64,000 nt of DNA from Mucilaginibacter sabulilitoris (GTDB lineage Bacteria > Bacteroidota > Bacteroidia > Sphingobacteriales > Sphingobacteriaceae), in contig NZ_CP139558.1 of NCBI RefSeq assembly GCF_034262375.1, positions 2,294,001-2,358,000 of the forward strand, in the 5' to 3' direction. How positions within the stretch are numbered: position 1 is the first letter of the stretch; each line of letters opens with the position of its first letter. A program made the translations under genes and the position numbers. A model generated the notes under the pieces. That model was not told the DNA's origin and made no database searches. It saw only the letters and a list, made by a program, of their open reading frames with translations. Shown here one piece after another: positions 8,805-17,994 of this stretch.

Positions 8805-9464
8805 TTAATAATCATCACCGCCGCCACGATGTGGCTTGTCGTCATCATCAAAGCCTTCGTCGTCGGCAAATTCGTTCCCAAATTCATCGTCCTCTTCTTC
8901 TTCCTCCTCGTGTTTTTCTTCCGGTAGTTCATCTACTTCAGTATCTGTTACTTCAGAAAAATCTTCAGTATCTTCCGGGTTGAAAGCCATTTCGTTCAGG
9001 AAGTCAAAGTCTTCACTGGTTGGTGGTATAATGGTGGGATTAAATACGTTGCCAAATTGTTTAGGCGCTTCACCAACCGATTTTATAACAGCAGGGTAAA
9101 CGGTGCCCGCTGTTTCATCCAGAATGATCTTCATCAGTTCCACATGAAAATCAAACGGGCGGTCGAAATTAAAGGTATAGTAAAACTTCTGATGCGGGTC
9201 ATCAATAAAACTCAGCAGCTTTACATTGCTCATTAGTGATACACCACGGTCAATTCTTTTTTGGTTGGGCAAATAGGTAATTTCCTCACCTTTTGTCCAT
9301 TGATCATTACTGATATAAAAAGAAGACGAAAACTCCGGATTATATCCGGTTGACTGGTGTATTGCGCGGTGAAGATCCTCGAAGGTTTGATTTGATTTTA
9401 CATCAATCTCTCTTATCACATCATCATAATCCTCGAAAGTAACCCTAAACCTGTATAGTGCCAT
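8805..9464 (-). CDS. pRiA4b ORF-3-like protein with acidic tail
   Basis: The N-terminal ~140 residues match the plasmid pRiA4b ORF-3 / IS1096 passenger family (LYRFRVTFEDYDDVIREIDV, FEDLHRAIHQSTGY, YYTFNFDRPFDF). This family has no firmly established function. The last ~50 residues are almost all Asp/Glu (an EEEEEEDDE run) and end in a short HRGGGDDY. The start is ATG at 9464 and not the one at 9488, because a clean -7 box lies at 9486-9493 and would place the transcript start at about 9479. It is a chromosomal gene here, next to cca, with no sign of a transposon. Confidence 0.8.
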   Translation of the reverse strand: MALYRFRVTFEDYDDVIREIDVKSNQTFEDLHRAIHQSTGYNPEFSSSFYISNDQWTKGEEITYLPNQKRIDRGVSLMSNVKLLSFIDDPHQKFYYTFNFDRPFDFHVELMKIILDETAGTVYPAVIKSVGEAPKQFGNVFNPTIIPPTSEDFDFLNEMAFNPEDTEDFSEVTDTEVDELPEEKHEEEEEEDDEFGNEFADDEGFDDDDKPHRGGGDDY

Positions 9465-9485
9465 TTTATTAGTAAATTTTGGGGA

Positions 9486-9493
9486 CAAAAATA
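9486..9493 (-). promoter_or_regulatory. -7 box (TATTTTTG) of the pRiA4b-like gene
   Basis: Minus-strand TATTTTTG fits the Bacteroidota -7 consensus TAnnTTTG and lies 22 bp upstream of ATG 9464. It helps decide the start codon. No clear -33 TTTG was found. Confidence 0.5.
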
Positions 9494-9503
9494 ATCTTTT
9501 AAT

Positions 9504-10916
9504 TCAATTTTGTGCTGCCACAACTTTTAAGCCAATTTCCAAACCCTTGGCAATTGTAAATTGAATGGCAGCTTCACGATTGTTAGGAATTTCGCCTTCA
9601 AGTATGGCTTCGCGTATCTGATTTTTAATAATGCCTACTTCCCGGCCTTCTTTTATACCAAAAAGTTGCATAATATCGATCCCGGTAACGGGAGGCTGCC
9701 AATTTCTGATGCTGTCGCGCTCTTCAACATCTTTTAATTTTTGTTGAACAAGCTCAAAATTGTTACGATATTTTTTAACCTTATATTCGTTTTTGGTAGT
9801 TATGTCTGCTTTACACAACAGCATAAGTGCCTCTATGTCATCCCCAGCCTCAAAAAGCAGCCTGCGTACTGCCGAATCGGTAACGATGGATTGCGATAAC
9901 ACAATTGGTCGTAAATGCAGCTGTACCAGTTTTTGCACCTGCTTCATTTTTTCGTTCAGCGGTAGTTTTAACTGGGCAAATATTTTAGGAACCATGCGGG
10001 CGCCACGATCTTCATGGCCATGAAACGTCCAGCCGTGACCGGCTTCAAAGCGCTTGGTGGCAGGTTTGGCAATATCATGCAATATGGCAGCCCAGCGCAA
10101 CCACAGGTCGGTAGTGGTTTCGCTGATATTATCGAGTACCTGCAAAGTGTGGTAAAAATTATCTTTATGACCTTTACCGTCAATATAATCAACCCCGTAA
10201 AGGTTGGTCATCTGTGGGAATATTTTATGCAGCAGGCCGGTATCAAACAAATAATTAAAGCCTATAGATGGCACTGGCGACAGGATGATCTTATTAAGTT
10301 CATCCGTTATCCGTTCCTGCGAGATAATATTGATACGGTCGGCATTGTTTTTAATAGCATCCACTGCAATATCATCAATCCTGAAATTTAGCTGTGAGGC
10401 AAATCTGATGGCCCGCATCATGCGTAATGGATCGTCAGAAAAGGTTTCGGCCGGGTTGAGGGGCGTCCTGATCAGCTTTTTCTCCAGATCGGCAACGCCA
10501 CCAAATGGGTCAAGTAATTCGCCAAAAGTGTCGGGATGCAGGGATATGGCCAGTGCATTGATAGTAAAATCGCGGCGTTTCTGATCGTCTTGCAGGGTGC
10601 CGTTCTCCACAATGGGTTTGCGCGAATCACGGCGATATGACTCTTTGCGGGCACCGACAAACTCAATCTCCAGATCATGGTATTTAAGCGACGCGGTACC
10701 GAAATTTTTGTATACAGCAACTTTTACCTTAAGTTTTGCCGCCACGGTTTCGGCAAAGGTTATGCCATTGCCTATAATAACAATGTCGATATCCTTTGAC
10801 GGGCGGTGTAAAAAAATATCGCGTACAAAGCCCCCGATAGCATAAACCTGCTGATCATGCTCGGCTGCAAGTTTTGATATGATAGAAAATATGGGATGCT
10901 GCAGGTGGGCTTTCAT
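9504..10916 (-). CDS. cca: CCA tRNA nucleotidyltransferase with HD domain
   Basis: Adds or repairs the CCA end of tRNAs. 470 residues in three parts. The class II nucleotidyltransferase head has GGFVRD (residues 28-33) and DIDIV. RRDFTINALAI and DDPLRMMRAIRFASQL are family motifs. A C-terminal HD phosphohydrolase domain has HDIAKP near residue 285. It is minus-strand, 15 bp beyond the start region of the pRiA4b-like gene, and possibly transcribed from the -7 box at 10980-10987. Confidence 0.96.
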   Translation of the reverse strand: MKAHLQHPIFSIISKLAAEHDQQVYAIGGFVRDIFLHRPSKDIDIVIIGNGITFAETVAAKLKVKVAVYKNFGTASLKYHDLEIEFVGARKESYRRDSRKPIVENGTLQDDQKRRDFTINALAISLHPDTFGELLDPFGGVADLEKKLIRTPLNPAETFSDDPLRMMRAIRFASQLNFRIDDIAVDAIKNNADRINIISQERITDELNKIILSPVPSIGFNYLFDTGLLHKIFPQMTNLYGVDYIDGKGHKDNFYHTLQVLDNISETTTDLWLRWAAILHDIAKPATKRFEAGHGWTFHGHEDRGARMVPKIFAQLKLPLNEKMKQVQKLVQLHLRPIVLSQSIVTDSAVRRLLFEAGDDIEALMLLCKADITTKNEYKVKKYRNNFELVQQKLKDVEERDSIRNWQPPVTGIDIMQLFGIKEGREVGIIKNQIREAILEGEIPNNREAAIQFTIAKGLEIGLKVVAAQN

Positions 10917-10979
10917 GAGTTTTAATAAATGCTAAGCTCTAAAACCTAAATTCTGATTTTTAAGCTTTAAAACAAAGTG

Positions 10980-10987
10980 CAAAGGTA
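10980..10987 (-). promoter_or_regulatory. -7 box (TACCTTTG) of cca
   Basis: Minus-strand TACCTTTG matches TAnnTTTG, 63 bp upstream of the cca ATG. No clean -33 element was found. Confidence 0.4.
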
Positions 10988-11518
10988 ATGCTAAATTTTA
11001 AGCTCTAAATTCTAAAACAAAAAAATGAGTTTTGGTAAATGAATGATAATTATTACTGGTGCTATTCTTAAGACAAAATACTTTTTATACTTTCCGGAAA
11101 TGAATATTTACTAATTTTGTTAGTATTTGCGTTTGGAATACGAGAACACTTGTTGTACTAAGCGCTTTTTCAGGACTTGTTGGTGTCTTACTCCCCATTG
11201 ATGACCAGCAATTTGAACTGTAAAAATAATAATTTGTATTTTATTTAATGATAGTAGTAAAGAAGCTGTTGAAACAATTTGTTTGGATCACTACTGAAAG
11301 AGATTTAATAACCTTGGCAGGCCAAAGGGTGAGATATAAAAAACCTTACAGGGGCCGGACGTTGTTTTGATAAACCAACTTTGTCTGGCAATAAGCAAAC
11401 ATAACGATATTACGGCCTATGCCAATAGTCGAGTAGGTAAATACCGAATTGTTAGGAGTATCGCTGAAAATAGTGCTTGTGCAAATAATTGGAAATTTGT
11501 TTGTAACAAAAAAGAATT

Positions 11519-11552
11519 TTTGTATAGATATATAATATAATATTTATCTTCG
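11519..11552 (+). promoter_or_regulatory. Candidate promoter of the plus-strand secretion operon
   Basis: TTTG (11519-11522), 22 bp spacer, TATCTTCG (11545-11552; one mismatch to TAnnTTTG). The predicted transcript start is near 11559, about 20 nt before the GTG start of the pseudopilin gene. Confidence 0.4.
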
Positions 11553-11580
11553 TGATTATTATGTTATTGGGATAATATCC

Positions 11581-12006
11581 GTGAGATACCTTAAACCTTT
11601 TCCGAACAAACGCCTGAAAGCTTATACCATGTCAGAGATCCTGGTGGTGCTGATCATTATCGGTATACTTTCTTTTCTTGCCCTGCCTTACTTGTTGTCC
11701 GTGGTGACCCGGGCCAAGTCGACGGAAGCCAAACTGCAACTGGAACACCTGCAGACTCTGGAAAAAAGCTATTTTTACGAGTACTCCAAATATACCACAG
11801 ATTTTGATGAGCTGGGATTTGTCCAGGAGAAGCTGGTCACTGACGGTCAGGACGCCCGGGCCAATTACCGGATCGAGATCACCAGCGCGAACAACACCGG
11901 GTTTACCGCCCGCGCCACCGCCGTGGTGGACTTTAACGGCAACGGTACCTTCAATGTGTGGGAGATCAATGAAAACAAGGTTCTGAAAGAAGTTACCAAA
12001 GATTGA
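11581..12006 (+). CDS. gspG: GspG-like major pseudopilin
   Basis: Type II secretion / type IV pilus-like prepilin of 141 residues. A short basic leader ends LKA, and the mature protein begins YTMSE, giving the invariant Glu at +5. A hydrophobic helix of about 20 residues follows (ILVVLIIIGILSFLALP) and then a small globular domain. Cleavage is predicted between A14 and Y15 by the peptidase encoded next. The start codon is GTG; an internal ATG at 11629 would remove the leader and is unlikely. It is the first gene of the plus-strand arm. The DNA is clearly GC-richer than the flanking housekeeping genes. Confidence 0.88.
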   Translation: MRYLKPFPNKRLKAYTMSEILVVLIIIGILSFLALPYLLSVVTRAKSTEAKLQLEHLQTLEKSYFYEYSKYTTDFDELGFVQEKLVTDGQDARANYRIEITSANNTGFTARATAVVDFNGNGTFNVWEINENKVLKEVTKD

Positions 12007-12007
12007 C

Positions 12008-12541
12008 GTGCAGCTGATTTTACAAATTCTGGTGTTGTCTTTACTGGCCCTGGTCTGGATACAGGACCTCCGGTACCGTGCGGTTTCCTGGGTCATTTTT
12101 CCTTTATTATTGGCTGGAATTGCGGCGCTCCGGTTGCTGTCAGGGGAATTGATTGCGGAAGTATGGCCGCAGCTACTGGTCAATGTCAGCGTGCTGGCAG
12201 TCATATTGTTACTCCTTACCCTGTATGTACTGATCAAAAACCGGCAACTGGTCAGGATCACCGATCATTACCTGGGAAGCGGGGATATATTGTTCTTCCT
12301 GGTGACTGCCTGTTGTCTGTCTGTATTAAACTTCCTGTTCTTTTTTGTGAGCAGCCTGGCCAGTGCCGGGCTGATACAACTGGTATGGTGGCGGATAAAT
12401 AAAAATCGGCAGATCCCCCTGGCAGGCATACAGGCCCTGTTATTGATCTTTTTGTTGGCCGGCGACTGGTGGTATTTCCACCAGGGTGTAACCGATGATG
12501 GCTGGCTGCTGCAATTATATACACCATGGAACCGGAACTGA
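12008..12541 (+). CDS. gspO: Prepilin peptidase (A24 family)
   Basis: Integral membrane aspartic protease that cleaves prepilin leaders. 177 residues with about five or six hydrophobic segments. Both catalytic Asp contexts are visible: D20 in WIQDLRYR and D95 in YLGSGDILFF (the GxGD motif). It lacks the N-terminal methyltransferase half of PilD/GspO, as do CpaA/TadV-type enzymes, so pseudopilins may not be N-methylated here. The start is GTG, 1 bp after the gspG stop, and the 3' end overlaps gspE by 16 bp, which indicates tight coupling. Confidence 0.88.
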   Translation: MQLILQILVLSLLALVWIQDLRYRAVSWVIFPLLLAGIAALRLLSGELIAEVWPQLLVNVSVLAVILLLLTLYVLIKNRQLVRITDHYLGSGDILFFLVTACCLSVLNFLFFFVSSLASAGLIQLVWWRINKNRQIPLAGIQALLLIFLLAGDWWYFHQGVTDDGWLLQLYTPWNRN

Positions 12542-13965
12542 CAGACCCCATTGTGCTGCGGACCGCGCACCTGCATATGCTTTCCCGGGAACAGGCTTGG
12601 CATTACCGCGTATTGCCCAAACAGGCTGCTCCCGGCATGTTGGAACTTTACTGCGAAGAACAGGCCGATATGGAAGCCCTGAAGGAAGAGCTGGAGATCA
12701 TATCCGGTCTGGAGATCCGTTTGTTCCCGGTTGGGGAAGAGGTAGTTTCCCGCCTGCTGTCCCAATATTATATGCAGGAATCGGCTGCCGCAGGCCAGGT
12801 ATTGACCCCTGTGAACCAGAATGCGGAGGACTTTTTGATCCAGCTCATCCGGGAAGCCAAAAACCTGAAGAGCAGTGATATTCATATCGAGCGTTATGAA
12901 AAAAAATGCCGGGTGAGGATACGGATCGACGGGAACATGGTAGAACGCCACCTGCTCAAAAGCGAAAATTACCCCGCATTGATCAACAAGATCAAGATCA
13001 AAGCGGAACTCGATATCGCCGAAAAACGGCTCCCGCAGGATGGCAGGATCAACTTTAGCCACCAGCAATACCAGTTTGATATCCGCGTATCGGTGCTGCC
13101 GACGCTTTACGGGGAAAAGGTGGTGCTGAGGTTGCTGAATAATGATGCCGCGGGGATTGAACTGGACAGTTTGGGCTTTGGTGCCACCGACCTGGCCAAC
13201 TACCTGCAGGGTGCCAAACGGCCAAATGGCTTGTTGCTGATCAGCGGACCCACCGGGTCCGGTAAAACGACCACGCTTTATGCCACGCTGAAACTGCTGA
13301 ACAAAGAAACCAGGAATATCCTGACGATAGAAGATCCTGTTGAATACACGTTGGAAGGGGTCAACCAGGTGCAATTGCGGGAATCTATCGGGCTGACGTT
13401 CGGAGCCGCGCTCCGGACGTTCCTGCGGCAGGATCCGGATGTGATCATGGTCGGGGAGATCCGTGATCCGGAAACCGCAGGTATGGCGATCCGGGCAGCG
13501 CTTACCGGTCACCTCGTATTATCCACCATCCACACCAATTCCGCCTGGGGCATCGTTTCGCGCCTCATCGATATGGGTGTCCCTGCCTTTCAGGTGGCCG
13601 ATACGCTGAATACCGCGGCCGCGCAGCGGCTGATCCGGTTGTTGTGCCCACATTGTAAAGTGCGGAAGGCGTTTAGCGACACGCTTTATCCGGGGCAGTT
13701 TAAACCCTATTACGAGGTCAGCCATCATTATGTAGCCGGGGGGTGTGAGCAGTGCTATCACACCGGGTACAAGGGACGCAAGGCCGTATACGAAGTGATT
13801 CCGGTCGACCTGGAACTGGCCCGTGAGATCAAATCGGGCAATGCGCAGATCACCGAACTGCTTAACGCGCGCGGTATACGGACGCTAGCCGAAAATGCCT
13901 TCCGTATTTTTAGCGAGGGCGATACCACTTTAGAGGAGATTTATCCGCTGTTATTTAATTATTAA
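12526..13965 (+). CDS. gspE: GspE/PilB-type assembly ATPase
   Basis: Cytoplasmic hexameric ATPase that drives pseudopilus assembly. 479 residues. The N2 region has KSSDIHIE. Walker A is GPTGSGKTTT (about residues 243-252), the Asp box lies around TIEDPVE, Walker B is DVIMVGEIRDPETA, and the His box is HLVLSTIHTN. A zinc-binding tetracysteine follows (CPHC ... GCEQCYHTGYKGR), as in GspE/PilB and unlike PilT. The N-terminal MshEN/N1E domain is short, so it may bind its GspL partner differently. Confidence 0.95.
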   Translation: MEPELTDPIVLRTAHLHMLSREQAWHYRVLPKQAAPGMLELYCEEQADMEALKEELEIISGLEIRLFPVGEEVVSRLLSQYYMQESAAAGQVLTPVNQNAEDFLIQLIREAKNLKSSDIHIERYEKKCRVRIRIDGNMVERHLLKSENYPALINKIKIKAELDIAEKRLPQDGRINFSHQQYQFDIRVSVLPTLYGEKVVLRLLNNDAAGIELDSLGFGATDLANYLQGAKRPNGLLLISGPTGSGKTTTLYATLKLLNKETRNILTIEDPVEYTLEGVNQVQLRESIGLTFGAALRTFLRQDPDVIMVGEIRDPETAGMAIRAALTGHLVLSTIHTNSAWGIVSRLIDMGVPAFQVADTLNTAAAQRLIRLLCPHCKVRKAFSDTLYPGQFKPYYEVSHHYVAGGCEQCYHTGYKGRKAVYEVIPVDLELAREIKSGNAQITELLNARGIRTLAENAFRIFSEGDTTLEEIYPLLFNY

Positions 13966-13971
13966 TTGCCT

Positions 13972-15906
13972 ATGCACAAAATATTTACATGTATTTTATG
14001 GATATTGCTGGTGCTGAGCACCAGAGACCTGCTGGCGCAGCAACCCGACCGGGCACAGGCGGTTCAGCAGAAACTGGACAATGCGGCTAGTCTGGTGCCC
14101 GGGCTGAAGCAAAAGGTTCAGCTGATGGTCACCGGGGTATCCATACAGCAGTACCTGGGGGCGCTCTCCCGTGCCAACGATTTGAGCATCAGCGCTGATC
14201 CCTCGCTCAACTTTCTGGTAAACGATACGTTTAACGGGGTAACCGCGGAGAATATCCTGGTACTGCTGGCGCAGAAATACGACCTGGACATTTCGGTGGT
14301 AGGTTCTATTATTTATGTCACGCCCTACCGGGATCCGAACCGACTATTGAAGCCGCCGCCAAAGGAAATTAAAGTAAAGTACGCCGCTCCGGGAAACCTG
14401 CTTTCCCTGGAACTGGATAATGACAGCCTGCCCGCTGTAGCCAGGAAAATTACGGAGGTATCTGGCAAAAACGTGATCGTACCGGGTGTGCTGCAGGGGA
14501 AGCGTGTCAGCGCGTTTATCCGGGAAGCGCCTTTTGAGACCGCGATGGAAAAGCTCGCCTACGGTAATGAGCTCAAGATGGTCCGGACTACGGATGATTT
14601 TTATGTCTTCCAGCCGCTCGGAGAAAACGAGGAGCTGTACGTCAACGGCGACCACCATACCGGCGTACGAAAGGCTTTCCGGCCTTCCGGTCCTTCTGCG
14701 ACCCCGGCCGGCATGAACGGCCTTTTTGTCCGGGTGATGAACGGGCAGAAGCTGATCTCCGTCGACGCGGTTAACGCACCCATACTCGACCTGGTGAAAC
14801 AGGCCTCACAGGAAACCGGCAAAAGCTACTCCCTGTATTCCGATATAAAGGGCGTGATTACGATGCATGTCAGCGATGTCAGTTATGATACTTTCCTCGA
14901 CCTCGTATTTAAAAGCACGGAATTTACCTTTCATACCGAAAAAGGGGTTTACCTGATCGGGGACCGCAAACTGGAAGGTTTGCGTACTTTTAAGGCGGTG
15001 CATCTGGAGAACCGGACGATCGATACCGTTGTATCCATGATCCCGGCTGACTGGAAGCGGGGGATGGAGATCAGGGAGTTCCGGGATCAGAATACCATTA
15101 TGCTGTCCGGCTCCGCCGCCCAGATCAATGAAGTGGAGACTTTTATCAAGCAACTGGATCAACTGGTACCGGTTGTACTCATCGAAGTGATTATGGTGGA
15201 CGTCCATAAGACGCGTACGGTATCCACCGGTATTTCCGCCGGGGTATCGGACAGTGTCAAAACAGGTGGAACCGTGTTATCCGGTCTGAACTATACTTTC
15301 GGGTCCAAGCCGCTGAACGACTTTTTAGGCAGTATGAGTAAATTCACTTCCCTGAACCTGGGCCATGTGACGCCGAATTTTTACCTGACCCTGAGCGCGC
15401 TGGAAGCGAAGAACAATATTGATATCCGTTCGGTACCCAAAATGGCTACCCTGAACGGGCATTCCGCCAAGCTGAGCATGGGTAATAAACGTTATTATAA
15501 AAATACCACGCAGAACCTGGTGCCTTTTACGACAAGCGCCCAAACCATCTTTACAAATGTGTTCCAGGAAGTGAACGCAGACCTGTCGGTGAATATCAAA
15601 CCGATCGTTTCCGGGAATGACCAGGTCACGTTGGGCATTACTGTTAATATTTCCGATTTTACCTCTTTTCCGACAGACGGGTCGCCGCCGCCGCAGTCTA
15701 CGAATAAATTTGAGACCAGCCTGCGGGTACATAGTGACGATACCATCGTGCTCGGGGGACTGGAACGGACCGAAACGGATGAAAGCGCTTCGGGGATACC
15801 TTTGCTGTCCCGGATCCCGGTGCTCAAATGGCTGTTCAGCAGCCGGAGCAAGACCAACGCAAAAGTGCTGACGGTACTCTTTATCAAATCAACCATTATC
15901 CGCTAA
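13972..15906 (+). CDS. gspD: Secretin (GspD/PilQ family)
   Basis: Outer-membrane gated channel of the secretion machine. About 644 residues from ATG 13972; an in-frame TTG lies 6 bp upstream, but ATG fits better. A signal peptide ends near LLAQ. Several STN/N-type periplasmic domains follow (IQQYLGALSRANDLSISADP; NVIVPGVLQGKRVS; TFLDLVFKSTEFTFHT). The secretin core has VPVVLIEVIMVDV and VLGGLERTE, ending SRIPVLKWLF. No S-domain or lipobox is visible, so a separate pilotin would be needed; the Fn3 lipoprotein of the other arm is one candidate. Confidence 0.93.
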   Translation: MHKIFTCILWILLVLSTRDLLAQQPDRAQAVQQKLDNAASLVPGLKQKVQLMVTGVSIQQYLGALSRANDLSISADPSLNFLVNDTFNGVTAENILVLLAQKYDLDISVVGSIIYVTPYRDPNRLLKPPPKEIKVKYAAPGNLLSLELDNDSLPAVARKITEVSGKNVIVPGVLQGKRVSAFIREAPFETAMEKLAYGNELKMVRTTDDFYVFQPLGENEELYVNGDHHTGVRKAFRPSGPSATPAGMNGLFVRVMNGQKLISVDAVNAPILDLVKQASQETGKSYSLYSDIKGVITMHVSDVSYDTFLDLVFKSTEFTFHTEKGVYLIGDRKLEGLRTFKAVHLENRTIDTVVSMIPADWKRGMEIREFRDQNTIMLSGSAAQINEVETFIKQLDQLVPVVLIEVIMVDVHKTRTVSTGISAGVSDSVKTGGTVLSGLNYTFGSKPLNDFLGSMSKFTSLNLGHVTPNFYLTLSALEAKNNIDIRSVPKMATLNGHSAKLSMGNKRYYKNTTQNLVPFTTSAQTIFTNVFQEVNADLSVNIKPIVSGNDQVTLGITVNISDFTSFPTDGSPPPQSTNKFETSLRVHSDDTIVLGGLERTETDESASGIPLLSRIPVLKWLFSSRSKTNAKVLTVLFIKSTIIR

Positions 15907-15908
15907 CC

Positions 15909-17132
15909 ATGCCGCTGCTGGAAAGTTACTATAGCATCAACCATGCGGTCGGGATCAGCGTCACGACGGACCGGGGCGGAATCGTTCAACTGGACGGCTG
16001 CCAGGTGATGGTGAAAAACAAGGAACTGCACCTGGAGAAGAAGGTTCCGGCCATTGACGGTGTGGAAGAACTGGCTAAACGATTTGACACCAGCCTGCCG
16101 GTAGCGCTGAATATTTCCGGGAAGGGGATTTTATACAAACAGCTCCCGGGAGTAAATAGCATAGGGCCGGATGAATTTTCGAATCTGGTGCCCAACGCGG
16201 TATGGGCCGATTTTTATGTGCAGCATTTTCGTTCCGGGGACCTGTCTTTCGCCGCGATCATTCGCCGCTCGGAGGCGGATGCCTGGATAAACGCGTTAAG
16301 CAGTCAGGGTTTCCGGGTACTGATGCTCAGCCTGGGACCGTTCCCGGCACAACATATTTTACCACAGCTGAATGTCTATAACGAGGAAGTGGTCTTCAAT
16401 GGGAACCGGATCTCCCGGGATGCGTCGCTGAACTGGACGGCCTTCCGTTACGAGGAACCCGAACTGGCACCGGCGCCTTTCCCGCTAAAGCTGGAGAACG
16501 AGCCGGTTGATCAAAGACTGATCATCCCTTATGCATCGGTATTCCAGTTGGTGCTGTCCACCAGGTTCGATCCGGTCCGGGCCGGTGTGCCCGCCCTGGA
16601 AACAACCTTTAACCAGGTGCTGGAAATGAAAAAGATCCGGGTGAAGGCGTTTGCGGTGCTGCTGGTCTGCTTTGTGGCTTTGCTCTGTAACTTCCTCGTC
16701 TTTTCCTGGCTGGAACAAGCCACTGAAAAACTGGCCGGTCAGGTCAGCAGCAGCGCGCAAAATACGAACGAAAGAGAGCGGCTCATCACCCGGGTGAATA
16801 AAAAAGAACATCTGCTCCGGGAACTGGGCTGGGATGGGGGCGGCAGGAAAAGTATCCGGGTGGACGATATCGCTTCGCTGCTGCCGCCGGAGATTATATG
16901 GCAGGAAGTCGCGGTCAACCCCGTCGATGAAAGGGAAAGCCGGGATAAGCGCGCGCTGAAGTTTGCCGACCGGCGCATTGTGGTTAAAGGGATATGCCCG
17001 CAGATTATCCCCGTGAATGAGTGGATCGCCCGGGTCAGGAGCCGTAAATGGGTTAAGGATGTCCAGCTGCAGAGCTATGATTATAATAATGAACTAAACA
17101 CCGGGGTGTTTACCCTTTTCATTACCTACTGA
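15909..17132 (+). CDS. gspL: GspL-like protein (PilM-PilN fusion architecture)
   Basis: Inner-membrane platform protein that connects the ATPase to periplasmic parts. 407 residues from ATG 15909, 2 bp after the secretin stop. A longer frame reaching back to 15828 lies inside gspD and is not preferred. Residues 1-235 look like an actin-like cytoplasmic domain. One membrane helix follows at about 243-262 (FAVLLVCFVALLCNFLVF), then a coiled coil and a small C-terminal domain of PilN/GspL type. The call rests on architecture and position between D and M; sequence motifs are weak. Confidence 0.75.
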   Translation: MPLLESYYSINHAVGISVTTDRGGIVQLDGCQVMVKNKELHLEKKVPAIDGVEELAKRFDTSLPVALNISGKGILYKQLPGVNSIGPDEFSNLVPNAVWADFYVQHFRSGDLSFAAIIRRSEADAWINALSSQGFRVLMLSLGPFPAQHILPQLNVYNEEVVFNGNRISRDASLNWTAFRYEEPELAPAPFPLKLENEPVDQRLIIPYASVFQLVLSTRFDPVRAGVPALETTFNQVLEMKKIRVKAFAVLLVCFVALLCNFLVFSWLEQATEKLAGQVSSSAQNTNERERLITRVNKKEHLLRELGWDGGGRKSIRVDDIASLLPPEIIWQEVAVNPVDERESRDKRALKFADRRIVVKGICPQIIPVNEWIARVRSRKWVKDVQLQSYDYNNELNTGVFTLFITY

Positions 17133-17133
17133 T

Positions 17134-17655
17134 ATGTGGAAATACTGGCCTTTTCGAAAAGATTACCTGGTGTATATAGGTGGCGTACTGCTGTTATTGA
17201 TTTGCTACGAACTGGCCTTTTCCAGGACCATGGCGGACTGGCATCATTACAAGGAGTTGAACAGGGAACTGGCGGCTGGGAACGACCTGAGCTATCAGCC
17301 GGGCTATATGACGCGAAAATCGAGGAACCTGGAGCAGACGCTGTCGCTTTACCGTTCTGATACGGCGCTGTTCCGGAGCAACACCATCAGCGTGATCGCG
17401 AGCCTGGCGGAAAAGCAGCATGTCCGGCTTACCGGCGTCCCGGCAGATGCGGATATCTTTCATACCGACCGCGCCATGCTGCAAAAGCTGCGGTTTACCG
17501 GTGACTTCTTTTCATTGAACCGGTTCCTGTACCAGTTGGAATCGACCCCGGGTATCGGAGTACCCAGGTCGTTGGTCTACCGGGCAGAGCGTAAACAAGC
17601 TTCTTCAGTACCAGGGACGCCTGTTCTGGAAGTTTTACTCGAGATTAGCAGGTGA
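17134..17655 (+). CDS. gspM: GspM/PilO-like inner-membrane protein
   Basis: 173 residues: a short N-terminal cytoplasmic stretch, one membrane helix (YIGGVLLLLICYELAF, residues 13-29), a helical region and a ferredoxin-like C-terminal domain with a PilO-type pattern (LRFTGDFFSLNRFLYQLESTPGI). It starts 1 bp after the gspL stop. It is the last gene of the plus-strand arm; about 50 bp beyond its stop the sequence changes to radC debris. The function is inferred from size, topology and synteny. Confidence 0.72.
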   Translation: MWKYWPFRKDYLVYIGGVLLLLICYELAFSRTMADWHHYKELNRELAAGNDLSYQPGYMTRKSRNLEQTLSLYRSDTALFRSNTISVIASLAEKQHVRLTGVPADADIFHTDRAMLQKLRFTGDFFSLNRFLYQLESTPGIGVPRSLVYRAERKQASSVPGTPVLEVLLEISR

Positions 17656-17705
17656 TCCGACCTCTAAAGTAAATTTAGTTTGCGTTTTGTGAAAGACAAG
17701 TACCG

Positions 17706-17969
17706 GGTATTTATACAATCGGTACGGGAGGAATGGCAGAATGTTTCGTAGACGTAAAGTTGGTTTTCGCATCAGCGTTATTAAGTTGTGCTCATTGCTT
17801 GATATTGGCACATAACCATCCATCCGGTAATCTGAATTCAAGTGAGCATGATATCAACATGACCAGACGAATTAAAGAAACTGGAAGAGTTTTAGATATT
17901 CAGGTGTTAGATCATATCATTGTAACAACAGATGGGTATTCTTCATTTACTGATAGTGGGTTATTGTAA
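17706..17969 (+). pseudogene. radC: 5'-truncated radC (JAB-domain) fragment
   Basis: Translates from GIYTIGTGGM to the normal radC C-terminus, including the metal-site motif HNHPSGNLNSSEHD. It closely resembles the intact radC at 35100-35558 from its residue 64 on, but the first ~63 residues are missing. The frame is stopped about 20 bp upstream (taa/tag near 17672-17680). It begins right after the secretion arm and marks the left joint of the accessory island. Confidence 0.85.
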
Positions 17970-17994
17970 CCTATTTAATCATGTAAATAGACTG

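Larger units (their letters stand above)
10917..11580. other. Intergenic stretch between cca and the secretion cluster
   Basis: 664 bp between divergent genes. The first 120 bp carry degenerate AT-rich repeats of the type aagctctaaattctaaaac. A minus-strand -7 box (TACCTTTG) for cca lies at 10980-10987. The last 60 bp hold a candidate promoter for the pseudopilin gene. The middle part (11100-11480) has no gene I can support. It may be the left junction of the acquired secretion cluster, but no radC or tRNA piece is visible here. Confidence 0.45.

Noticed and set aside
8836..9099. Serine-rich plus-strand frame
   Set aside because: It is the antisense of the acidic tail of the pRiA4b-like gene (GAA/GAT codons read backwards as Ser/Phe).
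11300..11420. Possible riboswitch-like leader (ccttacaggggccgg) upstream of the pseudopilin gene
   Set aside because: I could not build a consistent set of paired helices or match a known class, and it is more than 150 bp from the start with a better promoter closer by.
11632..12261. 209-codon minus-strand frame opposite gspG/gspO
   Set aside because: Overlaps both genes entirely; no signal, domain or start context.
12268..13512. 414-codon minus-strand reading frame opposite gspO/gspE
   Set aside because: It is antisense to clearly conserved prepilin peptidase and ATPase motifs and has the His/Gln/Arg-rich composition of a GC-rich shadow frame.
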